The notes under the pieces are model-generated. The model was not told the origin of the DNA and did no database searches. It saw nothing but the letters and a program-made list of their open reading frames with translations. Shown here one piece after another: positions 18,098 through 25,942 of a stretch of 41,061 bases of DNA. Position 1 is the stretch's first letter; every line of letters starts with the position of its first letter. The stretch comes from Collinsella aerofaciens (GTDB taxonomy: Bacteria > Actinomycetota > Coriobacteriia > Coriobacteriales > Coriobacteriaceae): NCBI GenBank assembly GCA_030841765.1, contig JAUUSS010000003.1, positions 1-41,061 on the forward strand, in the 5' to 3' direction. Both the position numbers and the translations under genes were made by a program.

Positions 18098-19117
18098 CTA
18101 TCCCAACTGGAAGAACAGGGCAAGGCCAACGGCACCAAAGGCCGCAGCGATAATCCAAAAACGGATGACGACCTTGGTCTCGGCCCAGCCCTTCTTTTCG
18201 AAATGATGATGGATGGGCGCCATAAGGAAGACGCGCTTGTGCGTAAAGTGGAAGTAGACAACCTGAATCATGACCGACAGGGTCTCAACGATAAACAGGC
18301 CACCGATGATGAGGGAGACGACCTCGGTGTTGGTCATGATGGACGTGCAGGCAAACGCGGCGCCCAGGGCAAGCGAGCCGGTATCGCCCATAAAGATGCT
18401 CGCCGGATAGCAGTTGAACCACAGAAAACCCAAGCAGGCACCGGCACACGCGGTGCAGAAGATGGACAGGTTCACGTCTCCGTGCAAAAACGCCATCGCA
18501 GCCATGGCGAGCATGGCAATCATGGAGGTGCCGCCAGCAAGACCGTCAAGGCCATCGGTCAGGTTCACGGCATTAGAAAGACCGGCGATCATCAGCCAGC
18601 AAAAGACAATGTAGAGCCACGGGAACGAAAGGCCGCAGATGGTGGTCGAAAGAACACCGAGGTCAATCGTCAGGCCGCCGGGAAAACGAATCTCGGGGGC
18701 GACGCCGCACCAGTTGACGGCAAGCACCGTAAAGGTGACACAGATAATGGTTAGGCCGATCATCTTAGCATGGGGCGTCAGACCGAGAGAGCGCCCATGC
18801 GTAACGGAGGTCAGGTCGTCGATCAGGCCCAGCACGCCGGTCGCCAGCGTGGCAAGCAGCACGAGCACGAGCTCGGTGGTGAGCTTGCCCATCAGCAGGC
18901 AGGTCAGCGAGATCGCGACGAGGATGACAACGCCACCCATGGTGGGCGTTCCCTGCTTAACCAAATGACGCTTGGGGCCGTCGGCACGAACCTGCTGGCC
19001 GATACCCTCGACCTTGAGCAGCTTGATCCACCACGGCATGAGCAGCAGCGCAATGGCAGCGGCGATGCCAAGCCCCAAAAAAGCCTGATACGTTGGATAC
19101 GAGGGATTGCCGAACAT
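18098..19117 (-). CDS. mraY: MraY, phospho-MurNAc-pentapeptide translocase
   Basis: A 339-residue integral membrane enzyme that joins phospho-MurNAc-pentapeptide to undecaprenyl phosphate, giving lipid I. About ten membrane segments are present. Active-site motifs include KQGTPTMGGVV, GLIDDLTSV (the Asp-Asp pair), NAVNLTDGLDGLAGG and FNCYPASIFMGDTGSLALG. The HHHFEKKGWAE segment near the C-terminus is the conserved loop E. It starts 3 bp after the murF stop. Confidence 0.97.
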   Translation of the reverse strand: MFGNPSYPTYQAFLGLGIAAAIALLLMPWWIKLLKVEGIGQQVRADGPKRHLVKQGTPTMGGVVILVAISLTCLLMGKLTTELVLVLLATLATGVLGLIDDLTSVTHGRSLGLTPHAKMIGLTIICVTFTVLAVNWCGVAPEIRFPGGLTIDLGVLSTTICGLSFPWLYIVFCWLMIAGLSNAVNLTDGLDGLAGGTSMIAMLAMAAMAFLHGDVNLSIFCTACAGACLGFLWFNCYPASIFMGDTGSLALGAAFACTSIMTNTEVVSLIIGGLFIVETLSVMIQVVYFHFTHKRVFLMAPIHHHFEKKGWAETKVVIRFWIIAAAFGAVGLALFFQLG

Positions 19118-19120
19118 GGG

Positions 19121-20545
19121 CTAGCACACACCTTCCACAAAGCGGTCGAGCTCAACAAAGCGGGAACCCTTGACCAGTACAACATCATGTTTTTCAAGCG
19201 CGCCGCCCATGCGGTCGAGCACCTGCTGATAATCGGAGAACACCTGGATGCGGTCCTCGTCAATACCCATCATGCGCGCGGCATCGGCCATAAGCTGGGC
19301 CAGCTCACCACCCACGCACGCCAGCATGTCGAGCTTCTTGGCGGCGGCATAGGCGCCCACGAGCTCATGCATGCGAGGAGCCTCATCGCCCATCTCGCCC
19401 ATCTCGCCCAGGATCGCCATGCGAGACCCCGTGCACGAAAGCGAGCACAGCAGATCGAGACCAGCAGCCATGGATTCGGCACTGGCGTTATAGGAATCGT
19501 CGATGACGCGGGCGCCGCTCTTGGCGCGCTTGATCTCCTGGCGGTGACCGGTGATCGTGAGGCCTCTAAAGGCAGCATCGATCTGCTCGGGCGTCACGCC
19601 CAGGCGATAGGCAACTGCGGCGGCCTTAACGGCATTTGGGACGGACTGCACGCCGGGGATGGCAAGCATGGTATCGATCGTCTCACCCTGGCCAAAATCG
19701 AGCGTAAAGACCGGACGGCCTTCGTCATCAACACGAATGTCGCGGGCACGGACCTCATCGTCGTCCGAGACGCCGGCCAGCATCACGTCGATACCAGCAG
19801 GCTGGGCGAACGTATCGCGAATGAACGGTGTAAAGTCGTCCTCGCCGCCCAAAACCAGCAGCGGCAAGAAGTCGCCGGCGGCGCACATACCCTGGACAAT
19901 CTCGGCCTTAGCGCGGGCGATGTTCTCGCGGCTGCCCAAAATGCCGATGTGAGAGGTACCAATCTTGCTCACGATGGCAAGGTTGGGATTGGCGGACTGG
20001 GACAGGCGCTCAATCTCGTGGAAATGGTTCATGCCCATCTCGAGCACCAGGACCTCGGTATCGGCCGGAGCGGAAAGCACCGTGAGCGGCATGCCGATCA
20101 GGTTATTGAAATTGCCCTTGGTGGCCCAGACACGATAGCGCTTGGCGAGCACGGCGGCGAGCACGTCCTTGGTCGTCGTCTTGCCGATGGAACCGGTAAT
20201 GCCAACGACCAGGCAGCCAAGCTCCAGGCGATACGTGTGCGCCAAACGCAGCAGAAACTCCTCGGGATCATCGGTCAGCAGGATGGCGCACCCCTTGTCC
20301 TGTGCCAGCGAGACCAGCTCGGCCTCGGGCTCACGCGTCATCACGACGGCGCCGGCACCCGACTGGACGGCACGGGAAGCAAAATCATTGCCGTCGACGT
20401 TTTCACCGGGAAAGGCGACGAAAATCGTCCCTTCCTCGACCTGGCGCGAGTCGATAACGCACCCGCGGCATACCCGATCGGCTTCTCCCGTCACGGTTCG
20501 GGCCCCTGTTGCGGCCGCGAGGTTGTTGACGGCGATCTCTATCAT
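19121..20545 (-). CDS. murF: MurF, UDP-MurNAc-tripeptide:D-Ala-D-Ala ligase
   Basis: A 474-residue Mur ligase that adds D-Ala-D-Ala to the tripeptide precursor. The N-terminal substrate domain contains VCRGCVIDSRQVEEGTIFVA and FPGENVDGNDF, the ATP loop is VVGITGSIGKTTTKDVLAAV, and the next marks are KGNFNNLIGMPLTVL, LEMGMNHFHEIERLS and DDSYNASAESMAAGL, with the C-terminal LVKGSRFVELDRFVE. GGGGAG lies 5 bp before the ATG. No murE gene lies beside it, although in most dcw clusters murE is directly upstream. Confidence 0.95.
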   Translation of the reverse strand: MIEIAVNNLAAATGARTVTGEADRVCRGCVIDSRQVEEGTIFVAFPGENVDGNDFASRAVQSGAGAVVMTREPEAELVSLAQDKGCAILLTDDPEEFLLRLAHTYRLELGCLVVGITGSIGKTTTKDVLAAVLAKRYRVWATKGNFNNLIGMPLTVLSAPADTEVLVLEMGMNHFHEIERLSQSANPNLAIVSKIGTSHIGILGSRENIARAKAEIVQGMCAAGDFLPLLVLGGEDDFTPFIRDTFAQPAGIDVMLAGVSDDDEVRARDIRVDDEGRPVFTLDFGQGETIDTMLAIPGVQSVPNAVKAAAVAYRLGVTPEQIDAAFRGLTITGHRQEIKRAKSGARVIDDSYNASAESMAAGLDLLCSLSCTGSRMAILGEMGEMGDEAPRMHELVGAYAAAKKLDMLACVGGELAQLMADAARMMGIDEDRIQVFSDYQQVLDRMGGALEKHDVVLVKGSRFVELDRFVEGVC

Positions 20546-20671
20546 TGCAGCTCCCCTGTAAACCTAATAATGCTATCGGCGTATTGTATCCCAGCGCCGC
20601 ACATGCGTGGTGCAGGGCATGTGAACACCCTCATATGGGACAACAAACCACGCCCCAAAGATTGTAACCCC
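20546..20671 (-). other. Spacer between ftsI and murF with a hairpin
   Basis: An inverted repeat CACATGC / GCATGTG (20600-20606 and 20617-20623) sits in this 126-bp spacer, and a minus-strand TACAAT (20583-20588) lies downstream of it without a good -35 at 17 bp. It could hold an internal promoter for murF onwards, but this is weak. Confidence 0.3.
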
Positions 20672-22537
20672 CTACTTCGTGTGCGGGATACCCAGCACGT
20701 CGAGCGCGTTGGCCATAATGGACTGGAACGGCACCGCAGCGGCATCTGAACCGCTCGGCGTTCCGTCGAGCGTGATATAGCACAGCACTTTGGGCGATTG
20801 TGCCGGTGCAAAGCCCATAAAGGACGACATGTAGTTCTCCTTGAGGTAGCCGCCGTTCTCGTCGGCACGTTCGGCCGTACCGGTCTTACCCGCCACGTCA
20901 TAGCCGTCAACCGCGCCGCCAACGCCCGTTCCCTCGGACACGACCGTCTGCATGCACGATGTCACCTGGGATGCGGCGTCCTCCGAAATCGCGCGCTCGC
21001 CTTCGCCCCAGTCCTTCTCGTCGCCTTTGCTGGACTTATAGAAGTGCGGTGTCATCATCACGCCGCCGTTGGCGATGCCGCCCACGGCACGTGCGATCTC
21101 AATCGGCGAGACGGACAGTGCCTGTCCAAAGCTCATCGAGCCCAGCGTGGCGCCGTCATACTGGTCACGCTCCTTGACGATACCCAGGCTCTCTCCCGGA
21201 AAATCGACACCCGAGCTGTGACCGATGCCCCACTTGTCCACATAGGCGGCAAAGTCGTCGGCACCGATCTTGCGCCCCACTAGGACAAAGCCCACGTTGG
21301 ACGAACGGCGCATCATCTCGCGCACATCCATGGTCATGGCATAGTCGCGCTTGTCGGCATCGGTGACGGTATCGTCGCCCACCTTGATGCTCGCCGGCAC
21401 CTCAAACGACGTACTCGATCGCACGACGCCCAAGTCGAAGCCGGCGCCCGCCACGAGCGTCTTAAAGACCGAGCCGGGCTCGTAGGCGTCGGTAACCAGG
21501 CGCAGATTCATATCCTCGGTCTTGGCATTCTCCAGATCGGTCTGGTCGTAGGTCGGGTACGAGCAGGCTGCCAAAATCTCGCCTGTCGTAGGATCGGTGA
21601 CCAGCGCCGAGCCGTTCTTGGCCTTAGTCTTCTCAACTGCCTCTGCCAGGGCATCCTCGGCCGCACGCTGGATATTGACGTCGAGCGTCGTCACGATATC
21701 AACGCCGTCGACCGCAGCCACCTTTTTATAGGCACCGCCCGCGATATAGCTGCCGTCCCTCGCGCGCTCGCGTACGAGAGAACCGTTCGTGCCGGTCAGA
21801 AGCTTGTTGTATTGCTTTTCGAGGCCCGTCAAGCCGTCGTTGTCTACATTCACTACACCCAGCACCTGCGATGCCAGATTGCCGTATGGATATACGCGCT
21901 TCATGGCCTGCTCAAAAAGCACGCCGGGCAGGTTCTTCTTCTCCAGCACCGCAGCATCGTCTTCGTCCACCTGGCGCTTGATATACACCCAGGTTCCATC
22001 GGACTCAACGAGCTTGCGGCAGGTCTTTTTATCGATTCCAGTTGCCTTGACCAGCGCCGACACCGTCTTGTCAACATCCTCGACAAGCTGCGGGTTCACG
22101 GCGATGTTGCGACATTCGACCGACGACGCCAACACGTTGCCGTTGCGGTCGTAGATGGTGCCGCGTTTGGCATAGAGGGTCTGCGCAAGCAGGCGGCGCG
22201 CATCGGCACGCTCGCGCAGTTTATCGGCTTCGACAATTTGATAGTCGGCAAGGCGAAAGACGCCCAAGCCCAAGCCAAGCCCGATGAAGCCCATGACGGC
22301 TTTGCGGCGAGGCAGAGGTGCGCCTGTGAGCCATTCGGTCGACGAACTCTTGCGCGACCTGGTGTTATGCACTTGAGGGCCGCCCGAGCCGCGAAGTCGC
22401 GACGCCGGGTCGTTGCCACGGGACTGCCCGACGTTGTAAGATTGCCGACCCGTTCCTTGATAACCAGAACGTCCCCGCGACGAGGGACGTCCAGAACCGC
22501 GGCCCCCATCGGAACCGCGGCGATAGTCATTTGTCAT
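20672..22537 (-). CDS. ftsI: FtsI, class B penicillin-binding protein (septal transpeptidase)
   Basis: A 621-residue division transpeptidase, partner of FtsW. A basic Arg/Ser/Gly-rich cytoplasmic head of about 75 residues is followed by one membrane segment (AVMGFIGLGLGLGVF). Outside come the PBP dimer domain (KRGTIYDRNGNVLASS) and the transpeptidase domain. The active-site motifs are complete: SVFK (in YEPGSVFKTL), SSN (in MRRSSNVGFV) and KTG (in VAGKTGTAER). It begins 17 bp after ftsL with only a weak ribosome site. The cytoplasmic head is longer than in most FtsI proteins and resembles in composition that of FtsW and FtsQ here. Confidence 0.95.
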   Translation of the reverse strand: MTNDYRRGSDGGRGSGRPSSRGRSGYQGTGRQSYNVGQSRGNDPASRLRGSGGPQVHNTRSRKSSSTEWLTGAPLPRRKAVMGFIGLGLGLGVFRLADYQIVEADKLRERADARRLLAQTLYAKRGTIYDRNGNVLASSVECRNIAVNPQLVEDVDKTVSALVKATGIDKKTCRKLVESDGTWVYIKRQVDEDDAAVLEKKNLPGVLFEQAMKRVYPYGNLASQVLGVVNVDNDGLTGLEKQYNKLLTGTNGSLVRERARDGSYIAGGAYKKVAAVDGVDIVTTLDVNIQRAAEDALAEAVEKTKAKNGSALVTDPTTGEILAACSYPTYDQTDLENAKTEDMNLRLVTDAYEPGSVFKTLVAGAGFDLGVVRSSTSFEVPASIKVGDDTVTDADKRDYAMTMDVREMMRRSSNVGFVLVGRKIGADDFAAYVDKWGIGHSSGVDFPGESLGIVKERDQYDGATLGSMSFGQALSVSPIEIARAVGGIANGGVMMTPHFYKSSKGDEKDWGEGERAISEDAASQVTSCMQTVVSEGTGVGGAVDGYDVAGKTGTAERADENGGYLKENYMSSFMGFAPAQSPKVLCYITLDGTPSGSDAAAVPFQSIMANALDVLGIPHTK

Positions 22538-22554
22538 ACTCAGCTACCGTCTTG

Positions 22555-23025
22555 CTACTGAGCGGTCGCGGTCGCGTTGGCGCCCGCGGCTGCATCCTGC
22601 GTAAAGTCAAGTGTAACGCTCTCGCTGGGCTCCACCAAGCCATAAGCGCCCGCAAGGTCGCGAATGCGCGTGTCGGCGCCATAGACCGAATGCATGACCT
22701 CCAGGTCGGAGCTCTCATCGGTCGCCTTTTCGAGCGTGCTGGTAAGCTCGGCGTTGCTGTTGAGCACCTGGGCCGTAACGCCGGCGAGCGCCACGCGGGC
22801 GACGCCGATCGTCATGAAGATAGCCGCAATGATGCAAAACGTTTTAAGAACGCTCATGAAAACCGGGCTTACCGCCTGGTTTGCCTGACGGCCCGCGCCC
22901 GTGTAGACATCAAAGCGCGGCGCGCGCTGCTCACGGGGAGCAGCGGGGGCCTGCGGCGTCTCACGATAGGCGGGCATGGCGTTCATATCATAGGCGAGTG
23001 CTGCGCTTGAAGTGTTGTAGCCCAT
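22555..23025 (-). CDS. ftsL: FtsL-like septum protein
   Basis: A 156-residue bitopic protein in the position of ftsL, between rsmH and ftsI. The N-terminal 55 residues are cytoplasmic and Ala/Pro/Arg-rich; one membrane segment follows (LKTFCIIAAIFMTIGVARVAL), then an extracytoplasmic helix suited to a coiled coil (LNSNAELTSTLEKATDESSDLEVMHSVYG in sense, residues about 90-120) and an Ala/Thr-rich end. FtsL sequences diverge strongly, so the call rests on topology, size and place. GGAGG lies 9 bp before the ATG. Confidence 0.8.
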   Translation of the reverse strand: MGYNTSSAALAYDMNAMPAYRETPQAPAAPREQRAPRFDVYTGAGRQANQAVSPVFMSVLKTFCIIAAIFMTIGVARVALAGVTAQVLNSNAELTSTLEKATDESSDLEVMHSVYGADTRIRDLAGAYGLVEPSESVTLDFTQDAAAGANATATAQ

Positions 23026-23115
23026 GATATGCCGCCTCCCATCCCGAGTACGTTGGTAGTGTGTTTAAGCTTCGTTTATGGTGCGAGCGGGAGGTCCAAT
23101 ATCGCGCGGTCGCGC

Positions 23116-24081
23116 CTACAGACGCTGCGCCACGCGGATTTTGGCTGATCTCGCCCGAGGGTTGCGCTCAACCTCATCAGGCTGGGCAACCAAGGGTTTG
23201 CGGGTGATGACCTTGAGTATCGGCACGTTGCCGCACACGCACACCGGAATCTCCGGCGGACACGTGCACCCCTGGCTCATCTCCTTAAAGTGGTTCTTTA
23301 CGATACGGTCCTCGAGCGAGTGATACGAGATGACGCAGATACGTCCGCCCGGGTTGAGCCACCTGGTGGCGGCATCAAGCCCTCGTTCGATCACATCGAG
23401 CTCGTGATTGACCTCGATGCGAATGGCCTGGAAACTTTTCTTGGCCGGGTGTCCGCCATGCCGACGAGCGGCAGCCGGGATACCCGCCTTGATGATCTCG
23501 ACAAATTGGCCGGTGGTTTCGATCGGTTCTTGCTCGCGGCGGCGCACGATCTCGCGCGCGATCTGCGAGGCAAACTTCTCTTCGCCGTAGACGCGTAGAA
23601 TCCGGGCGAGGTCGTGTTCGTTATAGGTGTTGATGACCTCAGCTGCGTTTAAGGTGTTATTACCCGGATCCATCCGCATGTCCAATGGGGCGTCCTCGTT
23701 ATACGAAAAGCCCCTGCCAGGGATATCGAGTTGCGGTGACGAAACGCCCAAATCGAACAGGAAGCCATCGACCCCGGGCACCTCGGCCGAGCAAAGCAGC
23801 TCGTCCAAGTCGCCGAAGTTGCCCTTCAGCAGCTGGTGCGGAACGCCGGGAACCTCGCGGTCCAGACGGGCGCCAGCGGCCTCGAGGGCCATGTCGTCCT
23901 GATCGACGCCGAGCAAAAGGCCGGTTTCCCCCACCAGCGCGGCCATCTTTACCGAATGGCCGGCACCGCCAAGGGTGCAGTCGCAGACGACGGAGCCGCT
24001 CTTTAGCTGCAGCGACTCAAGCACTTCGCCGAGCATGACAGGTTCATGCCGATATTCTTGTGTCAAGATCCCACGCTCCAT
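23116..24081 (-). CDS. rsmH: RsmH (MraW), 16S rRNA m4C1402 methyltransferase
   Basis: A 321-residue SAM-dependent enzyme that N4-methylates C1402 of 16S rRNA. The opening EYRHEPVMLGEVLESL and SAM-binding VVCDCTLGGAGHSV are typical. Later marks are FLFDLGVSSPQLD, RGFSYNEDAPLDMRMD, AARRHGGHPAKKSFQAIRI and ICVISYHSLEDRIVKNHF. The Cys-rich CTCPPEIPVCVCG segment near the end is also a family feature. The ATG at 24081 is used, but a TTG at 24066 with GGAG 9 bp upstream would give a start closer to other family members; both fit. Confidence 0.95.
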   Translation of the reverse strand: MERGILTQEYRHEPVMLGEVLESLQLKSGSVVCDCTLGGAGHSVKMAALVGETGLLLGVDQDDMALEAAGARLDREVPGVPHQLLKGNFGDLDELLCSAEVPGVDGFLFDLGVSSPQLDIPGRGFSYNEDAPLDMRMDPGNNTLNAAEVINTYNEHDLARILRVYGEEKFASQIAREIVRRREQEPIETTGQFVEIIKAGIPAAARRHGGHPAKKSFQAIRIEVNHELDVIERGLDAATRWLNPGGRICVISYHSLEDRIVKNHFKEMSQGCTCPPEIPVCVCGNVPILKVITRKPLVAQPDEVERNPRARSAKIRVAQRL

Positions 24082-24101
24082 CCGTTACTCGTGCCTTGCC
24101 C

Positions 24102-24536
24102 TTACGAGAAGAAGAGGTCCAGCAGGGCCTCGTCATCATCGTCCTCATCGGCCGCGGCGCGATCCCAAACCTCAAGGTGGTCGTAGTTGCCCACAACCGT
24201 GACCTCGCGGTCGAGGTTCGCCTGCTTACGGAGAGACTCGGAAAGACCGATACGACCGGCGCTGTCCACGTCCATCGACGTGGTGCGCTTGTTGATCGCC
24301 CTCATGAGCTTCTGGTCGTTAATGTCACGCGGGTTAAAACCCTCGTGGCCCTCACGACCCGCGAAGAGTCCTTCGACCCACTTATCGAAGGCCTCGGCAG
24401 AGAACACGTACAGAGCATCGACATCCAGGGCTTTGAACACGCGAACGTGCTCTCCAAGCTCCTCGCGAAGGGGTGCAGGCAGGGACAGACGACCTTTTGC
24501 ATCGAGATTGCGCTCGTATGCACCAGTCATTCCCAT
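24102..24536 (-). CDS. mraZ: MraZ, transcriptional regulator of the dcw cluster
   Basis: A 144-residue protein with two SpoVT/AbrB-like DNA-binding halves. MraZ forms rings and binds TGGG direct repeats before its own operon. The first half is GAYERNLDAKGRLSLPAPLR, the second TTSMDVDSAGRIGLSESLRK; both show the conserved D-x-x-G-R core. The tail is acidic (AAADEDDDDEALLDLFFS). GGAGG is 6 bp before the first ATG. It is the first gene of the cluster and ends 20 bp before rsmH. Confidence 0.96.
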   Translation of the reverse strand: MGMTGAYERNLDAKGRLSLPAPLREELGEHVRVFKALDVDALYVFSAEAFDKWVEGLFAGREGHEGFNPRDINDQKLMRAINKRTTSMDVDSAGRIGLSESLRKQANLDREVTVVGNYDHLEVWDRAAADEDDDDEALLDLFFS

Positions 24537-24572
24537 GTGCGCCCTCCCCTCGGTTACTCAGATGGCACGTAC

Positions 24573-24626
24573 GCGGGGAACCACCCCGCCTGTCGACGTC
24601 ATTAATAATATGGGGAACCGCCCCAT
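24573..24626 (-). promoter_or_regulatory. Twin palindromes over the mraZ promoter and leader
   Basis: Two 17-bp inverted repeats share the core GGGGAACCRCCCC on the plus strand: GCGGGG-AACCA-CCCCGC at 24573-24589 and ATGGGG-AACCG-CCCCAT at 24610-24626. Their centres are 37 bp apart. One fills the -35/-10 spacer, the other falls just after the expected transcription start and could also form an RNA hairpin. The layout suits an operator pair. Confidence 0.55.
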
Positions 24627-24633
24627 TTTTCAA
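24605..24633 (-). promoter_or_regulatory. mraZ (dcw cluster) promoter
   Basis: On the minus strand TTGAAA (24628-24633) and TATTAT (24605-24610) are separated by exactly 17 bp, a good vegetative sigma-type promoter. The expected start is near 24598, giving a leader of about 60 nt before mraZ. Confidence 0.75.
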
Positions 24634-24640
24634 CACCTTT

Positions 24641-24679
24641 CCCCACCCCTTCCCCCACCCCGCCCCACCACTCCACCCA
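24641..24679 (-). promoter_or_regulatory. MraZ box cluster (TGGG repeats)
   Basis: Four minus-strand TGGG boxes begin at 24679, 24667, 24657 and 24645, with steps of 12, 10 and 12 bp. MraZ binds TGGGN repeats of about 10 bp period before mraZ. Here they lie directly upstream of the -35 element. Confidence 0.6.
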
Positions 24680-24715
24680 CCATATATCGCAAAACACCCC
24701 CAAGCATATGTTCGA

Positions 24716-24735
24716 AAACACAATATGTTGTGTTT
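24716..24735. promoter_or_regulatory. Perfect 8-bp-arm palindrome upstream of the mra promoter
   Basis: AAACACAA-TATG-TTGTGTTT is a perfect inverted repeat about 83 bp upstream of the -35 element of the mraZ promoter. It looks like a site for a dimeric regulator; no known consensus is matched. The adjacent minus-strand CGAACATATGCTTG (24701-24714) loosely resembles an actinobacterial LexA box, but its second half-site is poor. Confidence 0.35.
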
Positions 24736-24743
24736 ACAGCAAC

Positions 24744-24771
24744 GGCGGGATGCCACCTGTGGCACCCCGCC
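24744..24771. repeat. GC-rich hairpin in the xerD-mraZ spacer
   Basis: GGCGGG-A-TGCCAC and GTGGCA-C-CCCGCC form a 12-bp stem with one mismatch and a 2-nt gap. On the plus strand TTT follows. It may act as a weak bidirectional terminator insulating the mra promoter from xerD transcription. Confidence 0.45.
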
Positions 24772-24895
24772 TTTCAACCTCAACCTTCAAGTTGACCTTG
24801 AGGCGATTTTTGCGTCCCTTTACATGCCGTTCACATCGCCCCCAAACTCCCCCACCCAAGGCACATTCGGTCCACCACCGCGACGCCAAGTGGCG

Positions 24896-24965
24896 AAAAA
24901 TGGGACGGGCCCCAGATTGCCCATGCGCGCGCAAAAGCACGCCGTGGCAATCTGGGGCCCGTCCC
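24896..24965 (-). terminator. Long perfect hairpin, xerD terminator and possible REP-like element
   Basis: Two 20-bp arms (24902-24921 and 24946-24965) are perfect reverse complements around a 24-nt loop. On the minus strand the stem is followed by ATTTTT, so it can end xerD transcription. The arm length far exceeds a normal terminator and suggests a dispersed palindromic element. Confidence 0.7.
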
Positions 24966-24998
24966 CAAATACCTATAAATTTGCAGGTCAGCGATGAG

Positions 24999-25940
24999 TT
25001 AACGATGCGCCAGCGGGTGCGCCGCCAGATAGACCTCGGTCAGTTGCGTACGATCGACATGCGTGTAGACCTGCGTGGTCGATATATCGGCATGTCCCAA
25101 GATCTCCTGTAGCACACGGAGGTCTGCGCCGCCCGCGAGCATGTGGGTGGCAAAGGAGTGGCGCAAGGTATGGGGATGGAGCCCCACCAGCCCCACCTGA
25201 CGCCCATACCGCTCGCATATCGCATGCACGGCCTGGCGCGACAGGCGACGTCCGTTCTTATTTAAAAAGACCGCCGAGGTCTCGGTTCCGCGGGCATGGG
25301 CCGCCAAGCGAGAACGTCCCTCAGTTACATAGAGCGTCAGAGCTCGCGCCGCGCTTCCCACCAGCGGGGACAGGCGTTCCTTTGAGCCCTTACCGCGAAC
25401 GAGTACAAAGCCATCGTCGATATGGATATCGCCCACATCGAGCCCCACCAACTCGCTCACACGCAAACCGCATCCGTAGAGCACTTCCAAGATGGCATGG
25501 TCGCGCAAGCCCATCTCGCCCTCGGGGAAGTCTTGATCGAGCAGCGCCGAGACATCCTCCACCGATAGATACTCCGGCAAACGATCAGCCTTTTTAGGAA
25601 GGCGCAACGCCGCCGTTGGATTTTGGGCCACAGCCCCATCGCGCACCAAAAAGGCATGCAGGCCCTTCACGGCCGCAAGCGCACGCTCCACCGAGGCATC
25701 CGAATAGCCCCCATCGCGACGGTCGGCGACAAAGCCCTCCACGACCTGACGAGTCACCTCTTCAAAAGACACAATACCCGCCCGCTCCAGATAGGCGCAG
25801 TACGTCGTCAGGTCACGACGATAGGCCGCAATCGTGTTGCGCGCCAAACCCCGCTCGACCGCGAGGTAATCGAGATACTCCCCCGCCGCCACGGCGAGCG
25901 ACGAGGGAGTAGCTTCGGTATGTTCCTTATTCGCCGGCAC
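24999..25940 (-). CDS. xerD: XerD/XerC-type tyrosine recombinase
   Basis: A 313-residue site-specific tyrosine recombinase, probably one of the pair that resolves chromosome dimers at dif. The N-terminal SAM-like core-binding domain holds AAGEYLDYLAVERGLARNTIAAY. The catalytic domain shows the Arg in YGCGLRVSELVGLD, the Lys in GKGSKERL, HTLRHSFATHML, LGHADISTTQVYTH and the Tyr nucleophile within that last segment. The start is taken as the GTG at 25940, 2 bp after the pyrG stop; this gives the family's usual length. A longer reading inside pyrG is not conserved. Whether it is XerC, XerD or an integrase cannot be fixed without other genes, but pyrG coupling and lack of phage genes favour a housekeeping role. 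Confidence 0.88.
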   Translation of the reverse strand: MPANKEHTEATPSSLAVAAGEYLDYLAVERGLARNTIAAYRRDLTTYCAYLERAGIVSFEEVTRQVVEGFVADRRDGGYSDASVERALAAVKGLHAFLVRDGAVAQNPTAALRLPKKADRLPEYLSVEDVSALLDQDFPEGEMGLRDHAILEVLYGCGLRVSELVGLDVGDIHIDDGFVLVRGKGSKERLSPLVGSAARALTLYVTEGRSRLAAHARGTETSAVFLNKNGRRLSRQAVHAICERYGRQVGLVGLHPHTLRHSFATHMLAGGADLRVLQEILGHADISTTQVYTHVDRTQLTEVYLAAHPLAHR

Positions 25941-25942
25941 CC

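Noticed and set aside
17003..20749. Long plus-strand open frames (583 and 659 codons) across murD, mraY and murF
   Set aside because: Same antisense effect; no ribosome sites, and the translations are rich in His, Gln, Arg and Gly with no domains.
24537..24998. Hypothetical proteins in both strands of the xerD-mraZ spacer
   Set aside because: The open frames here run through hairpins and the mra promoter, are Pro/His/Thr-rich and have no ribosome sites.
24999..25940. XerD gene as a phage or island integrase
   Set aside because: No att-like repeats, tRNA or phage genes nearby; it follows pyrG by 2 bp in a housekeeping setting.
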